Assembly (NCBI GenBank): GCA_900553245.1
Contig: USCP01000056.1
Location: forward strand, 1 to 9,767
Direction of reading: 5' to 3'
Source of the DNA: an uncultured Peptococcaceae bacterium
GTDB lineage: Bacteria > Bacillota > Peptococcia > Peptococcales > Peptococcaceae
DNA: 9,767 nucleotides
The notes under the pieces are model-generated. The model was not told where the DNA came from. It saw nothing but the letters and a program-made list of their open reading frames with translations, and searched no databases. A program made the translations under genes and the position numbers. Of the stretch, positions 6,603-9,767 are shown piece after piece. How positions within the stretch are numbered: the first letter of the stretch is position 1; each line of letters starts with the position of its first letter.

Positions 6603-7065
6603 TCTCTTCGTTTTTGTTCTCCAAGTAGGTTGCACGTACGATATCATGACGTGTAACAATCCCCAACAATTGCCCTTCATCATTAATAATAGGCAAACGG
6701 TTAATATTGTCGTTAATCATGTATTCCGCAGCTTTTCCGACTTCGTCATATTCGTGAAGGGAGATAACGTCTTTGCTCATCAATTGAACGACATTGATTG
6801 CGGCAACTTCTTCCATCTCTTCCTTCATTTTCTTATAGTTCAAAGGAAATGCACTGTCTAAAAACATCAAAAACAGCGGCTGGGTCACCGGCTTTTGTTG
6901 ACGCACCAAATCGCCTTCTGTCAACATTCCGATGACATTGTTAAAAGCATCAACAACAGGCGCGCCACTGATATTGTGTTTAATCAATAATTCCGCAGCC
7001 TCTTGTAAGGAATCATTAGGGGATAAAGTTAAAACATCTTTAGTCATAATGTCTTTGAGTAACAT
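6595..7065 (-). CDS. Tandem CBS-domain protein
   Basis: 156 residues made of two CBS motifs. The first, about 1-56, ends GMLTEGDLV; the second, about 96-148, ends GIVTRHDIV. Both begin with the MTKDV / MSKDV signature. A 40-residue insert between them (about 57-95, LFLMFLDSAF then KKMKEEMEEV) is hydrophobic and then helical; this is seen in a subgroup of stand-alone bacterial CBS proteins. CBS pairs usually bind adenine nucleotides (AMP, ATP, SAM, c-di-AMP) and sense energy or signalling state. It is the first gene of its operon, with an excellent AAGGAGG 7 bases before the ATG, and its end overlaps the exporter gene. I infer that it may gate or sense for that exporter; a direct contact is not shown by sequence. 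Confidence 0.93.
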   Translation of the reverse strand: MLLKDIMTKDVLTLSPNDSLQEAAELLIKHNISGAPVVDAFNNVIGMLTEGDLVRQQKPVTQPLFLMFLDSAFPLNYKKMKEEMEEVAAINVVQLMSKDVISLHEYDEVGKAAEYMINDNINRLPIINDEGQLLGIVTRHDIVRATYLENKNEENE

Positions 7066-7162
7066 ATAAATTCCTCCTTCAAAACAACACTTATTCGATA
7101 AGAGAATTCATACCCCATTGAAAAGTAGTCATTCTCCTACCATATTTCTGTTATTTAAACCA

Positions 7163-7191
7163 AGTATATCACGGTCGATAGACCTCGTCAA
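7163..7191 (-). promoter_or_regulatory. Promoter of the CBS-exporter-ferredoxin operon
   Basis: Reading leftward: -35 TTGACG (7186-7191), exactly 17 bases, and -10 TATACT (7163-7168), each 5 of 6 to consensus. The expected start is near 7156. The spacer contains a small palindrome, GGTC-TATC-GACC (7173-7184), which could be a regulator site or chance. Confidence 0.8.
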
Positions 7192-7328
7192 AGAATAAAG
7201 AACGCTCATCAAAGACGGCATGATTACGCCTATTTTAGCAATTTTTCTGCAATTCTATATTTCTCCTCACTTTCTAAAAAAAAATTGTCAACTCTTTGTG
7301 AAAACCTCAATTTTATACACGATATGAC

Positions 7329-7356
7329 TTGATACTGTATTCAATGATGATATAAA
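7329..7356 (+). promoter_or_regulatory. Promoter of carB
   Basis: TTGATA (7329-7334), a 16-base spacer, then TATAAA (7351-7356), each 5 of 6 to consensus. The expected start near 7363 leaves a leader of about 94 bases that contains the palindrome at 7380-7413. Confidence 0.65.
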
Positions 7357-7379
7357 ATGTTATGTAGATTGGTTACTTG

Positions 7380-7413
7380 ATTTATCAGAAACCATTTAAC
7401 GTTTCTGATAAAT
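7380..7413 (+). promoter_or_regulatory. Perfect 13-bp inverted repeat in the carB leader
   Basis: The arms ATTTATCAGAAAC (7380-7392) and GTTTCTGATAAAT (7401-7413) are exactly complementary around the 8-base loop CATTTAAC. It lies between the predicted carB promoter and the ribosome site AAGGGAG (7444-7450). There is no T-run after it, so it is not a plain terminator. It does not show the loop sequence of a PyrR-binding hairpin. It could act as an RNA hairpin controlling carB or as a DNA operator. Confidence 0.7.
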
Positions 7414-7456
7414 ATGACGCTGCCATATTCTAAAATTTGAGGTAAGGGAGATCGTT

Positions 7457-9767
7457 ATGCCTAAAAAAGAAGACATTCATAAAATTATGATTATCGGCTC
7501 TGGTCCTATCATTATCGGCCAAGCCTGCGAATTTGACTACTCTGGTACTCAAGCATGTAAAGCACTTCGCAAATTGGGGTATGAAATTGTCCTGGTGAAC
7601 TCTAACCCAGCAACCATCATGACCGACCCGGATGTTGCTGATATTACTTATATTGAACCACTCAACGTGGATCGTTTAACTCAAATCATCGAAAAAGAAC
7701 GTCCTGATGCATTGTTGCCAAACCTCGGCGGACAATCCGGCTTGAACCTCTGCTCCGAGCTTTCCGAAGCAGGCGTACTCGATAAATACAATGTTCAAGT
7801 AATTGGTGTACAAGTTGATGCTATTGAACGTGGGGAAGACCGCATCGAATTCAAGCACCAAATGGATAAGCTCGGCATTGAAATGGCACGAAGCGAAGTT
7901 GCTTACACTGTCGATGAAGCATTAAAAATTGCCGAAGAATTACAATATCCGGTAGTTTTACGTCCTGCATACACTATGGGCGGCGTTGGTGGCGGGATTG
8001 TTTACAATACCGAAGAACTTAAAACCGTTTGCGAACGCGGGCTTCAAGCCAGTCTTGTTGGCCAAGTATTGGTCGAAGAATGCATCCTCGGCTGGGAAGA
8101 GCTTGAATTGGAAGTTGTTCGTGACGCAGAAAACAACAAAATCACTGTATGCTTTATTGAAAACATCGACCCATTGGGCGTACACACCGGTGACTCTTTC
8201 TGCTCTGCACCAATGTTGACCATTTCCGAAGATGTGCAAAAGAGATTACAAGACTACTCCTACAAAATCATTGAAGCAGTTGAAGTAATCGGCGGCTGCA
8301 ACTGCCAATTTGCCCACGACCCTGTAACCGATAGAATTGTTGTAATCGAAATTAACCCTCGTACTTCCCGTTCCTCTGCACTCGCATCTAAAGCGACCGG
8401 CTTCCCTATTGCACTTGTTTCCGCTATGTTGGCCTGTGGCTTGACCTTAAAAGAAATTCCATGCGGCAAATACGGCACCCTTGACAAATACGTGCCAGGC
8501 AACGACTATGTTGTTATCAAATTTGCGCGTTGGGCATTCGAAAAGTTCAAAGGCGCACAAGACAAGCTCGGGACCCAAATGCGTGCGGTCGGCGAAGTCA
8601 TGAGTATTGGGAAAACCTACAAGGAAGCTTTCCAAAAAGCCATCCGTAGCTTGGAAATCGGTCGTTACGGTCTTGGCTTTGCAAAGAACTTCCACGAAAA
8701 AACCAAAGACGAATTGCTTGCACAACTCAACTGTGCATCCAGCGAACGTCAATTCATCATCTACGAAGCATTACGCAAGGGTGCAACCATTGACGAAATC
8801 TACGAACTCACCAAAATCAAGCACTGGTTCTTGGAACAAATGCTTGAAATCGTTCAAGAAGAAGAACAACTTCTTGCTCAGAAGGGCAATGTGCCTGAAA
8901 AGGATGTATTGCGTCAAGCAAAACTCGACGGTTTCAGCGACCGTTATTTAGGTCAAATCCTTGAAGTGCCTGAAGAAGACATCCGTCATGCTAGAGAAGA
9001 TTACGGCATTCGCGAAACTTGGGAAGGCGTACATGTTAGCGGCACCGAAGATGCAGCTTACTACTACTCCACCTATCACAACGAAAAGGATTCCAGTCCA
9101 GTTTCCGATAAGCCAAAAATCATGATTTTAGGTGGCGGTCCAAACCGTATCGGTCAAGGGATTGAATTCGACTATTGCTGCGTTCACGCTGCTTTGGCAC
9201 TCAAGGAACTCGGCTTCGAATCCATCATCGTTAACTGCAACCCTGAAACCGTTTCCACTGACTATGATACCTCTGATAAGCTCTACTTCGAACCATTAAC
9301 CCTCGAAGATGTATTGAGCATTTATGAAAAGGAAAAGCCAGTCGGCGTTATCGCACAATTCGGTGGTCAAACACCATTGAACCTTGCTGCTGAACTTAAG
9401 AAAAACGGCGTAAACATTCTTGGGACCACCCCTGAAACCATCGACCTCGCAGAAGACCGCGATCATTTCCGTGCAATGATGGAACGCCTTGAAATTCCAA
9501 TGCCAGAATCAGGCATGGCTGTAAACGTTGACGAAGCCCTCGAAATTGCTAACAGAATCGGCTATCCTGTTATGGTTCGCCCATCCTATGTATTGGGTGG
9601 CCGTGGCATGGAAATCGTCCACGACGATGAAATGATGCGCGTTTACATGGCAGCTGCTGTCGGCGTTACTCCGGACCGTCCAATTTTAATTGACCGTTTC
9701 CTCAACCATGCAACTGAATGTGAAGCAGATGCAATTTCCGATGGAACCAACTGCTTTGTACCGGCGG
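7457..9767 (+). CDS. carB: Carbamoyl-phosphate synthase large subunit, 3'-truncated by window end
   Basis: 770 codons are present and the frame is still open at the edge; E. coli CarB has 1073 residues, so about 300 are missing. CarB makes carbamoyl phosphate from bicarbonate, glutamine-derived ammonia and two ATP, for pyrimidines and arginine. The first ATP-grasp half (1-400) shows GSGPIIIGQACEFDYSG (14-30), Arg129, Arg169 in LRPAYTMGGVGGG, VHTGD with His243, and the metal/ATP site EINPR (298-302) followed by SRSSALASKATGFPIA. The oligomerisation region follows (about 405-550). The second half begins with GGGPNRIGQGIEFDYC (559-574), then NPETVSTD and RPSYVLGGRG (708-717). The allosteric MGS-like C-terminal domain is out of view. 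The start ATG has AAGGGAG 6 bases upstream. carA is not upstream; it may lie after carB or elsewhere. No frameshift is seen. Confidence 0.97.
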   Translation, partial: MPKKEDIHKIMIIGSGPIIIGQACEFDYSGTQACKALRKLGYEIVLVNSNPATIMTDPDVADITYIEPLNVDRLTQIIEKERPDALLPNLGGQSGLNLCSELSEAGVLDKYNVQVIGVQVDAIERGEDRIEFKHQMDKLGIEMARSEVAYTVDEALKIAEELQYPVVLRPAYTMGGVGGGIVYNTEELKTVCERGLQASLVGQVLVEECILGWEELELEVVRDAENNKITVCFIENIDPLGVHTGDSFCSAPMLTISEDVQKRLQDYSYKIIEAVEVIGGCNCQFAHDPVTDRIVVIEINPRTSRSSALASKATGFPIALVSAMLACGLTLKEIPCGKYGTLDKYVPGNDYVVIKFARWAFEKFKGAQDKLGTQMRAVGEVMSIGKTYKEAFQKAIRSLEIGRYGLGFAKNFHEKTKDELLAQLNCASSERQFIIYEALRKGATIDEIYELTKIKHWFLEQMLEIVQEEEQLLAQKGNVPEKDVLRQAKLDGFSDRYLGQILEVPEEDIRHAREDYGIRETWEGVHVSGTEDAAYYYSTYHNEKDSSPVSDKPKIMILGGGPNRIGQGIEFDYCCVHAALALKELGFESIIVNCNPETVSTDYDTSDKLYFEPLTLEDVLSIYEKEKPVGVIAQFGGQTPLNLAAELKKNGVNILGTTPETIDLAEDRDHFRAMMERLEIPMPESGMAVNVDEALEIANRIGYPVMVRPSYVLGGRGMEIVHDDEMMRVYMAAAVGVTPDRPILIDRFLNHATECEADAISDGTNCFVPA

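Larger units (their letters stand above)
7066..7456. other. Divergent intergenic region between the CBS operon and carB
   Basis: 391 bases without a supported gene. The left part holds the leftward CBS-operon promoter and its roughly 90-base leader. The right part holds the rightward carB promoter, its leader palindrome and its ribosome site. The middle (about 7192-7328) is AT-rich, with an A-run at 7277-7285, and shows no clear terminator, RNA gene or conserved riboswitch core. Confidence 0.8.

Noticed and set aside
6603..6683. N-terminal extension of the YjjP-type protein by 27 residues
   Set aside because: It lies wholly within the CBS gene in another frame and shows no family similarity; the start at 6602 gives the expected length.
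7091..7132. Leftward 13-codon leader ORF (MTTFQWGMNSLIE) ahead of the CBS gene
   Set aside because: The AGGAG before its ATG is only one base away, too close for normal initiation, and no run of regulatory codons or attenuator follows.
7201..7328. Possible small RNA or riboswitch in the AT-rich middle of the divergent region
   Set aside because: No stable stem, conserved core or terminator was found; the GGC/GCC pairing near 7216-7229 is only 3 bp.
7958..8752. Leftward open frames opposite carB
   Set aside because: They are antisense to an intact, strongly conserved carB reading frame and have no family features of their own.

Overview
The window looks like a chromosomal segment of a low-to-moderate GC anaerobic member of the Bacillota (Firmicutes). 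The clues are strong AGGAGG-type ribosome binding sites, near-consensus sigma-A-type promoters, a threonine/serine-exporter-family transporter split in two, a ferredoxin-like protein with many clusters, and a Gram-positive-style CarB. The genus cannot be fixed from the sequence alone.

From left to right: bases 1-150 are the right end of an IS3-family insertion sequence (last 35 codons of the transposase plus the terminal inverted repeat). Bases 202-4174 are a leftward operon. It has a promoter with two identical-type operator palindromes, then two ABC exporter half-transporters (CydD-like, then CydC-like, overlapping by ATGA), then a small DUF454/YbaN-type membrane protein. Bases 4231-7191 are a second leftward operon. 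It runs from a near-consensus promoter through a tandem-CBS-domain protein, the two halves of a ThrE/YjjP-YjjB exporter and a cysteine-rich iron-sulfur protein to a strong intrinsic terminator. From 7329 rightward there is a promoter, a leader with a perfect 13-bp inverted repeat, and carB, which runs off the end of the window (770 codons present).

Likely workings: the ABC operon probably makes a heterodimeric exporter (thiol, heme/porphyrin or drug type) under a MarR-like repressor encoded elsewhere. The second operon joins a nucleotide-sensing CBS module to an organic-acid or amino-acid exporter and to an uncharacterised redox protein; the tight overlaps suggest coupled translation. carB feeds pyrimidine and arginine synthesis, and carA is not next to it on the upstream side. 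The most promising leads are the twin operators on the ABC promoter, the CBS-exporter-ferredoxin operon, the CydD-like subunit with an altered Q-loop, and the carB leader palindrome.
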